Shown here: positions 35,544 to 43,938 of the stretch, one piece after another | Numbering within the stretch: the first letter of the stretch is position 1 | How the letters are laid out: each line of letters begins with the position of its first letter | Origin: Rhodanobacteraceae bacterium | GTDB taxonomy: Bacteria; Pseudomonadota; Gammaproteobacteria; Xanthomonadales; Rhodanobacteraceae | Assembly (NCBI GenBank): GCA_030167125.1 | Contig: CP126531.1 | Span: 3,016,578 to 3,080,577, forward strand | Length of the DNA: 64,000 bases | Direction of reading: 5' to 3' | The notes under the pieces: model-generated | What the model was told of the DNA's origin: nothing | What the model saw: only the letters and a program-made list of their open reading frames with translations | Databases searched by the model: none | Position numbers and translations under genes: made by a program

Positions 35544-36383
35544 TTACACGCCCAGCCATTCGCCGTCGAAGACGAATGCCGCCGGCCCGGTCATCCATAG
35601 TGCATGGCCCGGGCCCGGCCATGCGATCCGCAGCTCACCGCCCGGCAATGCCACGCTCACGTCGCCGCCGACGCGGCCACGCTTGCGCAATGCCGCGACC
35701 GCCGCGCAGGCGCCGCTGCCGCAGGCGCGGGTCCAGCCGGCGCCGCGCTCGTGCACGCGCAATTCGACGTGGCGTTCGTCGATGACCTTGGCGAACCCTG
35801 CATTCACGCCGTGCGGGAATCGCCGATGCGAAGTGATGCGCGGTCCCCAATCGTCCACGCGCGGATCGCGCACGTCGGCGACTTCCATCACCGCATGCGG
35901 GTTGCCCATCGAGACCGCGGCGATCTCCACCTGTTCACCCTCGACATCCAGCGGATACGTGTTTGCGATCGCGGATGCATCGAAGGGAATGCGCGCGGGT
36001 TCGAATACCGGCTCGCCCATCTCCACCGCGACCGTCGACGCATCGTCCAGCCGCATTCCAATCACGCCCGCGGGACTCTGCAGTTTCACCGTCGCGCCGA
36101 TCGTGATCGCGCCGGCGCGATGCAGCCATGCGCCGATGCAGCGGGCGCCATTGCCGCACTGTTCCGCGATCGAACCGTCCGCGTTGTGGATCGAGTACGC
36201 GGCGACGCAAGCCGGGTCACGCGCGGCTTCGATGATCAGCAGTTGATCGAAACCGACGCCGGTGTGGCGATCGGCCATCGCGCGGATGCGCGCGCCGCCG
36301 AGGTTCGGCGCCGATGTGCGCGCATCCAGTACCACGAAATCGTTGCCGAGCCCGTGCATCTTGGTGAAGCGAAAACCGCTCAT
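35544..36383 (-). CDS. dapF: Diaminopimelate epimerase
   Basis: The 279-residue protein has both catalytic cysteines in their motifs: Cys76 (EQCGNGARC) and Cys221 (RACGSGAC), with the FTKMHGLGNDFVV start. It interconverts LL- and meso-diaminopimelate for lysine and peptidoglycan synthesis in the cytoplasm. It lies 17 bases from lptM and 60 bases from DUF484 on the same strand, the conserved arrangement. Confidence 0.97.
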   Translation of the reverse strand: MSGFRFTKMHGLGNDFVVLDARTSAPNLGGARIRAMADRHTGVGFDQLLIIEAARDPACVAAYSIHNADGSIAEQCGNGARCIGAWLHRAGAITIGATVKLQSPAGVIGMRLDDASTVAVEMGEPVFEPARIPFDASAIANTYPLDVEGEQVEIAAVSMGNPHAVMEVADVRDPRVDDWGPRITSHRRFPHGVNAGFAKVIDERHVELRVHERGAGWTRACGSGACAAVAALRKRGRVGGDVSVALPGGELRIAWPGPGHALWMTGPAAFVFDGEWLGV

Positions 36384-36399
36384 GCCAAGGTTGGCCGCA

Positions 36400-36582
36400 T
36401 CAGCCGTTCGAGGAGGCCGCCGCCGGCGCTGCCGTGGCTGCGGGCTTTGGCGTGGAAGCCGCGGACGACGGCGTGGCCACGGCCGGGTTCGGCGGCGGCA
36501 GGACCAGCGGCCCCTTCTGGCCGCAACCGGCGAGCATCCCGAAGGCCAGCAGCAACACGGCGGTGAAAAGATGACGGCGCAT
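36400..36582 (-). CDS. lptM: LPS translocon maturation chaperone LptM (YifL-type lipoprotein)
   Basis: The 60-residue lipoprotein has a signal peptide with lipobox LAGC at residues 17-20 and the LptM signature CGQKGPLVLPPP directly after the lipidated Cys. The rest is a Pro/Ala/Ser-rich tail. LptM binds the LptDE translocon at the outer membrane and promotes correct disulfide formation in LptD. It lies directly upstream of dapF, as yifL does in Escherichia coli. Confidence 0.92.
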   Translation of the reverse strand: MRRHLFTAVLLLAFGMLAGCGQKGPLVLPPPNPAVATPSSAASTPKPAATAAPAAASSNG

Positions 36583-36662
36583 GCACCCGAGTCCGGCGGA
36601 AACCTGTCGCGAGTATAAGCGCAGTGGTCGTGGCCGGCAGCTTTTCAGCCAGCAGGCGCGAC

Positions 36663-37520
36663 TCAATGTCCCGCGCTGGATGCGGGTGCCGGCGTGCCGG
36701 ACGATGGCGGCGGCGTTCCCGACCCCGCCTTTTGCATGTCCTGCAGCGAACCTACCGTCACGCTGCCGCGCCATCTCGCGTCGCGGGCCGCGAAATATTT
36801 CTGCGGGTCCCAGCGCCACGGACTCCAGAAATCGTTGCTGCCACAGCCGGCGATCGGCGCGTCGGCGACGGTCGGGCCGCCGCAATCCGCCTTGACGCCG
36901 ACGGTCGTGACGCCGCTGTCGAAGCCGAGCCGCGAACCGGTGGCTTCCGTCTTGGCCATGTCGAGCGCGCGTGCCATCCGCTTTTTCGCGACCGCGTCGC
37001 CGTACTCCGGCATCAGCTTGTCGAGTACCGCGACGGCCTGGTCGTGCTGGGCCGGCGTCAACGCTTCGCACACGCGGTCGCGGGTCGCGACGAATGCCGG
37101 ATAGTTGCGCTCGGCGGCCAGCGCGAGCCACGCGCATGCGGTGACGGGATCCTTCGCGACGCCGTGGCCGTTGTCGTACATCAGGCCGATGCTGAGCTGC
37201 GACAACTTGTCGGCGTAGCGCGCGCCGTACTTGAAGTATTTGATGGCCGCCGCGTAGTGGCCTTCGGAATAAAGCCGCATGCCGGCGAACTCGCCGAACA
37301 GGTCCGGGTGTCCCCACGTGGAGGCATTGTTCATCGCGGTGATGATTTTTTCGATGTCCGGGCTGGCCTCGGGCGGCGGCGGAATCGGATTCTTCATCGG
37401 ACCGGCCGGCGCCGCCGCGGTGGCGGCCGTTGCCGGAACGGATGCCGCGGTGGCGAACGCGGCGGGGCTCGCGCAAAGCAGCGCGGTACAAAGCGAAGCG
37501 AACAAGCGGGTGCGGTTCAT
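36663..37520 (-). CDS. Sel1-like repeat protein, exported
   Basis: The 285-residue protein has a signal peptide (MNRTRLFASLCTALLCASPAAFA) and an Ala-rich linker, then two to three Sel1/TPR-like repeats (LYSEGHYAAAIKYFKYGARY, LSIGLMYDNGHGVAKDPVTA), a charged middle part and a Ser/Pro/Gly-rich end. It should be periplasmic, and the function is unknown. AAGGAG lies just upstream of ATG 37520. The promoter region contains two identical-type palindromes (TGTCAAG-N4-CTTGACA), so it is probably under tight control by a dimeric repressor or activator (see regulatory entries). Confidence 0.8.
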   Translation of the reverse strand: MNRTRLFASLCTALLCASPAAFATAASVPATAATAAAPAGPMKNPIPPPPEASPDIEKIITAMNNASTWGHPDLFGEFAGMRLYSEGHYAAAIKYFKYGARYADKLSQLSIGLMYDNGHGVAKDPVTACAWLALAAERNYPAFVATRDRVCEALTPAQHDQAVAVLDKLMPEYGDAVAKKRMARALDMAKTEATGSRLGFDSGVTTVGVKADCGGPTVADAPIAGCGSNDFWSPWRWDPQKYFAARDARWRGSVTVGSLQDMQKAGSGTPPPSSGTPAPASSAGH

Positions 37521-37531
37521 CGTTGACTCCT

Positions 37532-37549
37532 TGTCAAGTTTGCTTGACA
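37532..37549 (-). promoter_or_regulatory. Palindromic operator 1 upstream of the Sel1-type gene
   Basis: TGTCAAGTTTGCTTGACA is a 7+4+7 perfect inverted repeat. It lies just downstream of the predicted -10 box and ends 5 bases before the AAGGAG ribosome site region, so a bound protein would block initiation. Confidence 0.78.
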
Positions 37550-37592
37550 TCACGATAGCGATGCCGGTGCGGCATGTCAAGGATGCTTGACA
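37550..37592 (-). promoter_or_regulatory. Predicted promoter with palindromic operator 2
   Basis: TGTCAAGGATGCTTGACA (37575-37592) repeats the operator 1 pattern 43 bases away, about four helical turns. On the minus strand its right half supplies a -35 TTGACA, followed after 17 bases by TATCGT as a -10 box. The two operators thus bracket the core promoter. Confidence 0.72.
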
Positions 37593-37672
37593 GACGGTGG
37601 CGAGGTCGGGACTGCTCCGGAGCGCATGATGGATCGCCATGCCTGCGCGCGCATGTCCCGGATGGCATCGTT

Positions 37673-38149
37673 TCAGGGCGTGACAGGTGTCAGCCGTTTC
37701 ATGTAACGCCAGCCATCCGCACCGTCCTCGTAGAACGCGGGCAGGTGCGCGATGCGCGTGTAGCCGCGTCGCTCGTACAGCGCGATCGCGGACGGATTGT
37801 CGGCGCGCACCTCGAGCCGCATCGAGGTGCAGCCGCGCGCGCGGGCGTCGGCTTCCGCGGCCGCCAGCAGCACGCTACCGAGCCCGCCGCCGCGCGCGTG
37901 CGCGCCGACCGCGAGCGAATACAGGCGCGCCGCATGGGCATTGCGGCGGTAGAACACCACGGCCGCGGCATCGGCCCGGCCGCGCATGCCGCTGATGAAT
38001 ACCGCCGTGCTGGCGCTGCCGATGTAATGGCGCCACTGCGCGCGGCTGATGAGGTCGCTGTCGAAGGTCGCTTCTTCCAGCGCGAGCAGCGCGTCGATGT
38101 CGGCGCGGGTGGCGCGGCGAACCTGGCGGTCGATGTGCGTAGGCGGCAT
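37673..38149 (-). CDS. GNAT family N-acetyltransferase (RimI-like)
   Basis: The 158-residue protein is one GNAT domain: ATRADIDALLALEEATFDSD at the N-terminus, LYSLAVGAHARGGGLGSVLL containing the acetyl-CoA loop (RGGGLG at about 86-91), LEVRADNPSAIALYERRGY near the C-terminus. It resembles RimI, which acetylates the N-terminus of ribosomal protein bS18, but the substrate cannot be fixed. It is read divergently from the RimK-like ligase gene across 152 bases; a GNAT/RimK-like pairing is known in several bacteria, which may indicate a joint pathway. Confidence 0.85.
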   Translation of the reverse strand: MPPTHIDRQVRRATRADIDALLALEEATFDSDLISRAQWRHYIGSASTAVFISGMRGRADAAAVVFYRRNAHAARLYSLAVGAHARGGGLGSVLLAAAEADARARGCTSMRLEVRADNPSAIALYERRGYTRIAHLPAFYEDGADGWRYMKRLTPVTP

Positions 38150-38301
38150 GCTGCAAGCGTGGCGCGCGGGTTGTCGGCGCGCAAGCCTGAACCTACGCGT
38201 GTCCGGCGCCGGCTACCCCTTGCGTTCGCCATCTGTCGTGCCGACACTGCGCGCTTCCGGGCGGCGCGCAGCGGCGTGCGGTTCGAATCGGGAAGATCGC
38301 A

Positions 38302-39783
38302 ATGAGCCGGCTGGCTATCGTCGTCGAAAAACCATCGGACTGGGGTTCGTACTACCCGTCAGACAATGTCGTCACCGCGATGCAGTACCTGCGCGAGCCC
38401 GTTGGCGGCGACGAACGCACGCACGTCATCAACCTCTGCCGAAGCTACAAGTATCTTGGCATTGGCCACTATGTTTCACTGCTGGGCGAGGCGCGCGGGC
38501 ATCGCGTGATTCCGTCGGTGCGCACGATCAGCGACCTGCGCAAGCGCGCGCTGTACAACCTCGACGTCGAGGACCTCAACCAGAAGCTCACGCATTTCCT
38601 TCCGGCCGGCGGCCAGGACACCACCGACCTCGGCATCCTGGTTTACTTCGGCGTGACGTCGTACCCGGCGTTGCAGGATCTGGCGCGGCAGGTATTCGAA
38701 ACGTTTCCGTGCCCGCTGCTGCGCATCGAGTTCGAGCGTGACCGGGTGTGGCAGATCAGCGCGATCAAGCCGGTCGGCTTGCACACGCTGGACGACGCGC
38801 AGGAAGATGCGTTCGCGCAGGCGCTGGATGCGTTCTCGAAACGCCTGTGGCGCAAGCCGCGCGCGCGCAAGCAGTTCCGCTACGACTTGGCGATGCTGGT
38901 CAATCCCAAGGAAGCGATGCCGCCGTCGAACGCGCGCGCGCTGAAGCAGTTCATCACCGCGGGCAGGGACCTCGGGATCGAAGTCGATCCGATCCAGAAA
39001 CACGACTACCCGCGCCTGGCCGAATACGACGGCTTGTTCATCCGCGAAACCACCGCGCCCGACGATCACACCTACCGCTTCGCGCACAAGGCCGAGCGCG
39101 AAGGCATGGTGGTGATCGACGACCCGACCTCGATCCTGCGTTGCACCAACAAGATCTATCTGAACGACCTGCTGCGCGCGCACAAGATCGCGGTGCCGCG
39201 CTCGGAGGTGCTGTACCGCGAAGACGCCAAACAGCTGCGCGAGTTGCCGGAAAAGCTCGGCTTCCCGCTGGTGCTGAAGATTCCCGACGGGTCGTTTTCG
39301 CGCGGCGTGATCAAGGTGGACGACCAGGAGCAACTGGCCAAGGCGGCGGCGCACCTGTTCCAGAGCACCGCGCTCTTGATCGCACAGGAATTCCTCTACA
39401 CCGAATTCGACTGGCGCATCGGCGTGCTCAACCGCAAGGCGCTGTACGCCTGCAAATACTTCATGTCACGCGGGCACTGGCAGATCTACAACCACAGCGC
39501 GCGCGGCAGCGCGCGATCCGGCGGTTTCGAATGCCTGAAGATCGACGACGCGCCGGCGGACGTGATCAAGCTGGCGCTGCGCGGCGCGGCGGCGATCGGC
39601 AACGGCCTGTACGGCGTCGACATCAAGCAGACCCACGACCGCACGGTGCTGATCGAGGTGAACGACAACCCGTCCATCGACGCCGGTGTCGAAGATTCAG
39701 AGCTGGAAGACGAGCTGTACCATCGCGTGATGCGCGAGTTGCTGCGGCGGATGGAGGCGAAGCGCAACGGCGTGGTGGCTTGA
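38302..39783 (+). CDS. RimK-family ATP-grasp ligase with RimK-like N-terminal domain
   Basis: The 493-residue protein has an N-terminal RimK-like ATP-grasp-associated domain (LAIVVEKPSDWGSYYPSDNV, LCRSYKYLGIGHYVSLLGEA) and a C-terminal ATP-grasp ligase (LPEKLGFPLVLKIPDGSFSR, LIAQEFLYTEFDWRIGVLNR, GLYGVDIKQTHDRTVLIEVN with the metal-binding NDNPSID). Relatives add amino acids, often glutamate, to a carboxylate or to a peptide end using ATP. The product is unknown. There is no signal peptide, so it is cytoplasmic. It faces away from the GNAT gene and converges with a small membrane-protein gene. Confidence 0.88.
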   Translation: MSRLAIVVEKPSDWGSYYPSDNVVTAMQYLREPVGGDERTHVINLCRSYKYLGIGHYVSLLGEARGHRVIPSVRTISDLRKRALYNLDVEDLNQKLTHFLPAGGQDTTDLGILVYFGVTSYPALQDLARQVFETFPCPLLRIEFERDRVWQISAIKPVGLHTLDDAQEDAFAQALDAFSKRLWRKPRARKQFRYDLAMLVNPKEAMPPSNARALKQFITAGRDLGIEVDPIQKHDYPRLAEYDGLFIRETTAPDDHTYRFAHKAEREGMVVIDDPTSILRCTNKIYLNDLLRAHKIAVPRSEVLYREDAKQLRELPEKLGFPLVLKIPDGSFSRGVIKVDDQEQLAKAAAHLFQSTALLIAQEFLYTEFDWRIGVLNRKALYACKYFMSRGHWQIYNHSARGSARSGGFECLKIDDAPADVIKLALRGAAAIGNGLYGVDIKQTHDRTVLIEVNDNPSIDAGVEDSELEDELYHRVMRELLRRMEAKRNGVVA

Positions 39784-39787
39784 CGCG

Positions 39788-40096
39788 TCAGGCCGCCGCG
39801 CGTCGCGTGCGGGCCGCGTGGCTGCGGCGGCGCCGGGAAGCCGGAACGTCGTTGCGTTGCAGCGGACGAATCTGGCGCCGTGGCGCTTCTTCTGCCCGCG
39901 ACGGAAATGCGCGCCTTGCAACCAGCAGCACGCACGGCGCCGCGATCAGCCAGAACAAAGGCGACCAGCCCAGCGTGGCGTCGCGCCATGGCAACGGGGT
40001 CAGGCCGAACAGCACGAGGCCGCAGGCAAGCCAGGTCGCGGCCGCCAGCGTGAGGGCGTCGTAGCGTGTGGGTTCGGATTGGGCGTGATCGCGCAT
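39788..40096 (-). CDS. Small hypothetical membrane protein
   Basis: The 102-residue product starts MRDHAQSEPTRYDALTLAAA, with two predicted membrane helices (LTLAAATWLACGLVLFGL and SPLFWLIAAPCVLLVA) and a very basic C-terminus (RRRRSHAARTRRAAA). I do not recognise a family. The stop lies 4 bases from the end of the convergent ligase gene. A second upstream ATG would place the start inside intergenic repeat sequence, so ATG 40096 is preferred. Confidence 0.6.
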   Translation of the reverse strand: MRDHAQSEPTRYDALTLAAATWLACGLVLFGLTPLPWRDATLGWSPLFWLIAAPCVLLVARRAFPSRAEEAPRRQIRPLQRNDVPASRRRRSHAARTRRAAA

Positions 40097-40168
40097 GGCG
40101 GACTCCGGTTCGGTGGGTGATGCGATCTTGCGTGGCCGCCGTCTCACGGATTGGGACAAGTTGTTGCT

Positions 40169-40271
40169 GCGATCGTCCCTGATCGCTGCTTCGCCGAGCA
40201 TGGCGCATACCGGTCACATTCGTGCGTTCGTGGAGTCCACCACGGCCTTCCGTGGCCTGACTTTTCACGAA
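40169..40271 (+). repeat. Dispersed ~100-bp element, copy C
   Basis: It starts with GCGATCGTCCCTGATCGC (40169-40186) and ends with GTGGCCTGACTTTTCACGAA (40252-40271), matching copies A and B near the P-II gene. It lies 18 bases before the aroE start and takes up half of the gap between aroE and the divergent small membrane-protein gene, so the aroE promoter must overlap it or lie inside it. Confidence 0.82.
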
Positions 40272-40289
40272 AGCTTCTAAACTGCCGCG

Positions 40290-41165
40290 ATGTCCACCGT
40301 ACTCCGCTATGCCGTTTTCGGCCATCCCGTCGCGCACTCGCTGTCGCCGCGCCTGCACGCGCTGTTCGCGGCGCAAACGGGCATCGCGCTTGAATACACG
40401 GCCGTCGACGCCGCGCCGGACGGGTTCGAACGCGCGATCCGCGAATTCTTCGCACGCGGCGGCCGCGGCGCTAACGTCACGCTGCCGCACAAGGCCGCGG
40501 CATTCGCGCTGGCGGATGTGCACACGCCGACCGCGCAGCGGCTCGGTGTGGCCAACCTGTTGACGCGTTTGCCCGACGGCCGCATCGAAGCCGACAGCAA
40601 CGACGGCGCAGGCATGCTGGTGGACGTGCGTGTCCGACACGGGTTCGACCCGCGCGGACGCGACGTGTTGCTGCTGGGCGCCGGCGGCGCGGCGCGCGCG
40701 GCGGCATTCGCATTGCTGGATGCAGGCGCGCGAAACCTGACGATCGCCAACCGCACGCACGAACGCGCGCAGGCTTTGGCTGCCGCGTTACCTGCACCTG
40801 GACGATTGCGCACCGTCGAATGGGCTGCACTCGGCCAATGCGGACCGTTCGACCTGATCGTCAACGCGACTTCGGCGGGCGTGCAGCACGCCGCGCTGGC
40901 GTTGCCGCGGTCGCTGGCAGGAACGCACACCTTCGCGTACGACCTGAGCTACGGCCCCGCCGCGCGGCCCTTCGTCGAGTGGGCACAAGCCGCCGGCTGC
41001 GCTACGGCAAGCGATGGCTTGGGCATGCTGGTCGAAACCGCGGCGGCGTCATTCGAACGTTGGCACGGCGTACGGCCGGACGTTGATGCGGCGTTGCAGG
41101 CATTGCGTGACCTCGCTCATCCCCTCGCGGCTTCGCCGCGACCCCCTTCGTTCCGAAGGGGGTAA
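40290..41165 (+). CDS. aroE: Shikimate dehydrogenase
   Basis: The 291-residue protein has the substrate motif FGHPVAHSLSPRLH, the catalytic Lys68 in VTLPHK, Asp105 in SNDGAG and the NADP site LLGAGGAARAAAF with NRTHERA. It reduces 3-dehydroshikimate to shikimate with NADPH. Two motifs differ from the common form: VNTL reads ANLL and DNTDG reads DSNDG, so a shift in affinity is possible although the catalytic pair is intact. The last residues, about HPLAASPRPPSFRRG, come from an intergenic hairpin repeat (41121-41162), so the tail is longer than usual. Confidence 0.93.
   Translation: MSTVLRYAVFGHPVAHSLSPRLHALFAAQTGIALEYTAVDAAPDGFERAIREFFARGGRGANVTLPHKAAAFALADVHTPTAQRLGVANLLTRLPDGRIEADSNDGAGMLVDVRVRHGFDPRGRDVLLLGAGGAARAAAFALLDAGARNLTIANRTHERAQALAAALPAPGRLRTVEWAALGQCGPFDLIVNATSAGVQHAALALPRSLAGTHTFAYDLSYGPAARPFVEWAQAAGCATASDGLGMLVETAAASFERWHGVRPDVDAALQALRDLAHPLAASPRPPSFRRG
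41121..41162. repeat. Hairpin repeat inside the 3' end of aroE
   Basis: Two hairpins follow each other, CGCGGCTTCGCCGCG and CCCCCTTCG-TTC-CGAAGGGGG. A 24-base part (41137-41160) recurs exactly, inverted, at 53802-53825 in the permease operon. Confidence 0.8.
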
Positions 41166-41184
41166 TCTCTCCGCAGGCACGTTT

Positions 41185-41712
41185 CTACAAGTAATCGTTT
41201 TTGAGCTTCACGTAATGCGCGGCCGAATAGCGCAACGCCTCGATTTCGCCGTCGCCCAACGTGCGCACGCAGCGCGCGGGATTGCCGATCCACAGTTCGC
41301 GTTCGCCGACGGTCTTGCCCGGCGCGACCAGCGCGCCGGCGCCGATGAACGCGTGACGTTGCACCACCGCGCCGTCCAGGATCGTCGCGTGCATGCCGAT
41401 CAGGCAGCAATCGCCGATGGTGCAGGCGTGCACCACCGCGCTGTGGCCGATGGTGACGTCCGCGCCGACGATGCAGGGCGAACCGCCGGGCGTGTACGGC
41501 CCGTCGTGGGTCACGTGCAGCACCGCACCGTCCTGCACGTTCGTGCGCGCGCCGATGCGGATGCGTTCGACGTCGCCGCGCAGCACCGCGGCCGGCCAGA
41601 TCGACACGTCGTCGCCGAGTTCGACGTCGCCGATCACCGTGGCCGCGGGGTCGATGTACACGCGCGCGCCGAGCTTCGGCAGCACGCCCCGGTATTCCCG
41701 AACGTTGGCCAT
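41185..41712 (-). CDS. Gamma carbonic anhydrase family protein
   Basis: The 175-residue protein is a left-handed beta-helix of hexapeptide repeats (ATVIGDVELGDDVSIWPAAV, RIGARTNVQDGAVLHV, GADVTIGHSAVVHACTIGDC) with the zinc-ligand histidines in the GHSAVVHAC segment and near VLHVTHDG. Family members (YrdA/PaaY/CaiE type) are trimeric zinc proteins; many lack proven carbonic anhydrase activity. It is convergent with aroE, with 19 bases between stops. Confidence 0.92.
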   Translation of the reverse strand: MANVREYRGVLPKLGARVYIDPAATVIGDVELGDDVSIWPAAVLRGDVERIRIGARTNVQDGAVLHVTHDGPYTPGGSPCIVGADVTIGHSAVVHACTIGDCCLIGMHATILDGAVVQRHAFIGAGALVAPGKTVGERELWIGNPARCVRTLGDGEIEALRYSAAHYVKLKNDYL

Positions 41713-41840
41713 CGCCTTGCCTCTGGAAACCCTCGAGCGCCATCGTAGCGGCCGGGCGGCTCACGGAAAACGCGGGCCGCGTCGCAAGCTTGATTTCAGC
41801 GAGGAGGAACGCCACGCTGTGGAATCCACCGGAGCCTTGC

Positions 41841-43886
41841 ATGTCCACCGAAAACCCCCTGCTCAGCGAATCGCCGTTGCCCGCGTTCTCGAAGATCGAA
41901 CCCGCCGGCGTGGTGCCCGCGATCGACGCGATCCTTTCCGACTACCAGGCAGGCATCGATGCGATCACCGCTCCCGGCGCGCCGCACGATTTCGAACACG
42001 TGATGCTGGCACAGGAACGCCTCGACCAGAAATTGTCGCGCGCCTGGGCGCCGGTGTCGCACCTGCATGCGGTGGCGGACACGAAGGAACTGCGCGCGGC
42101 GTACGAACAGGCCGAGGAAAAGATCACCGATTTCGCGAGCGCGCTGGGACAGAACCGCGAGCTGTACGCGGCGGTGCAGGCGGTCGCGGACGCGCCGGGT
42201 TTCGCGCCGCGTGCGCGCCCCGAACGCGCGCTGGTCGAGCACGCGCTGCGCGATTTCAAACTTTCTGGCGTCGCGCTGGAAGAGCCCGCGCGCACGCGTT
42301 TCCGCGACATCGCCAACGAGCTGTCCAAACTCACCACCGCGTTTTCCAATGCCGTGCTGGATGCCACCGACGCATGGCAGGAACACATCCAGGACGAGCG
42401 CGACCTCGCCGGCATCCCCGAATCCGGCCGCGCGGTGCTGCGCGAATACGCGCGCGAGCACGAACTCGACGGCTGGCTGGTGACGTTGAAGCAACCGGCG
42501 GTGCAGGCGGTGCTGACCTACGCCGACAGTCGTCCATTGCGCGAACGCGTGTACTGGGCCTACCAGACCCGCGCGTCCGATCAGGGTCCGGATGCCGGCA
42601 AGTTCGACAATTCCGAACGCATGGAGAAGATCCTCGCGCTCCGCCACGAAGCCGCGCAGTTGCTCGGCTTCGCCAACGCGGCGGAAGAATCGCTCAGCAC
42701 CAAGATGGCGGAAACACCGGCCGAGGTGCTGGCGTTCCTGCGTGACCTGATCGCGCGCGCCAAGCCGGTCGCGCAACGCGAACTGGAAGAACTACGCGCG
42801 TTCGCGCGCAGCGAACTCGGTCTGGAAACGCTGGAATCCTGGGACGTCGCCTACGCCTCGGAAAAATTGCGGCTCGCGCGTTACGCGCTGGACGAAGAAC
42901 AGTTGAAGGCCTATTTCCCGCTGCCGTCGGTGATGGAAGGCATGTTCGCACTGGCGGGCAAGTTGTACGGCATTACGGTGGAACCCGCGCGCGAACCGGT
43001 CGATGTATGGCACCCCGACGTGCGCTATTGCGAAGTGCGCGATGCAGGCGGCACGCCGATCGCGGGCGTGTACCTCGACCTGTACGCGCGCAGCGGCAAA
43101 CGCGGCGGCGCGTGGATGGACGTGTGCCGCGCGCGTTTCCGCGACGGCGACGGCGTGCAATTGCCGATCGCGTTCCTCACGTGCAATTTCGCGCCACCAA
43201 GTGGCGAACGTCCCTCGCTGCTGACCCACGACGACGTGCAGACGCTGTTTCACGAATTCGGCCACGGCCTGCACCACATGCTCACCCGCATCGACCTGCC
43301 TTCGATCGGCGGCATCGACGGCGTGGAATGGGACGCGGTCGAACTGCCCAGCCAGTTCATGGAGAACTTCTGCTGGAACCGGCAGGCGCTGGACCTGTTC
43401 GCGAAACACTGGTCGACGGGCGAAAGGCTGCCCGACGAACTGTTCGAGAAGATGCTCGCGGCGCGGCACTTCCAGGCCGGCATGTTCCTGTGCCGGCAAC
43501 TGGAATTCGGCCTGTTCGATTTCCTGTTGCACGCGAACTACGACCCGGCGCGCGGCGCGCGCGTGATGGAAACACTGGAAGCCGCGCGGCGCGAGGCGGC
43601 GGTGTTGCATCCGCCGGCCTGGCAACGTTTCCCGCACGCGTTCACGCACATCTTCGCGGGTGGCTACGCGGCCGGTTATTACAGCTACCTGTGGGCCGAA
43701 GTCTTGTCGGCCGACGTGTTCGGTGCGTTCGAAGAACGTGGAGTGATCGACGCCGCGACCGGTGCACGTTTCCGCGACGAGTTCCTGGGCGTCGGCGCCA
43801 GCCGCCCGGCGCTGGAAAGTTTCATCGCGTTCCGCGGGCGCGCGCCGCAACCCGATGCGTTGCTGCGTTCGTACGGATTGCAGTGA
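41841..43886 (+). CDS. prlC: Oligopeptidase A (M3 metallopeptidase)
   Basis: The 681-residue protein is a full-length M3 peptidase with zinc motif HEFGHGLHHML near residue 471 and the conserved GGIDGVEWDAVELPSQFMEN region after it. It degrades short peptides, including signal-peptide fragments, in the cytoplasm. GGAG lies 7 bases before ATG 41841. It is followed closely (52 bases) by the CPA2 antiporter gene and may be co-transcribed with it. Confidence 0.96.
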   Translation: MSTENPLLSESPLPAFSKIEPAGVVPAIDAILSDYQAGIDAITAPGAPHDFEHVMLAQERLDQKLSRAWAPVSHLHAVADTKELRAAYEQAEEKITDFASALGQNRELYAAVQAVADAPGFAPRARPERALVEHALRDFKLSGVALEEPARTRFRDIANELSKLTTAFSNAVLDATDAWQEHIQDERDLAGIPESGRAVLREYAREHELDGWLVTLKQPAVQAVLTYADSRPLRERVYWAYQTRASDQGPDAGKFDNSERMEKILALRHEAAQLLGFANAAEESLSTKMAETPAEVLAFLRDLIARAKPVAQRELEELRAFARSELGLETLESWDVAYASEKLRLARYALDEEQLKAYFPLPSVMEGMFALAGKLYGITVEPAREPVDVWHPDVRYCEVRDAGGTPIAGVYLDLYARSGKRGGAWMDVCRARFRDGDGVQLPIAFLTCNFAPPSGERPSLLTHDDVQTLFHEFGHGLHHMLTRIDLPSIGGIDGVEWDAVELPSQFMENFCWNRQALDLFAKHWSTGERLPDELFEKMLAARHFQAGMFLCRQLEFGLFDFLLHANYDPARGARVMETLEAARREAAVLHPPAWQRFPHAFTHIFAGGYAAGYYSYLWAEVLSADVFGAFEERGVIDAATGARFRDEFLGVGASRPALESFIAFRGRAPQPDALLRSYGLQ

Positions 43887-43938
43887 AGCTGTCATGGTGG
43901 CGCTGCCATAATCCAACGCCATGAATCGAAGGTGATCC

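Noticed and set aside
36400..36582. lptM read as the end of a longer minus-strand frame from 37491
   Set aside because: The longer frame is antisense-free but out of frame with the Sel1-type gene there; the 60-residue lipoprotein alone has a signal and the LptM motif.
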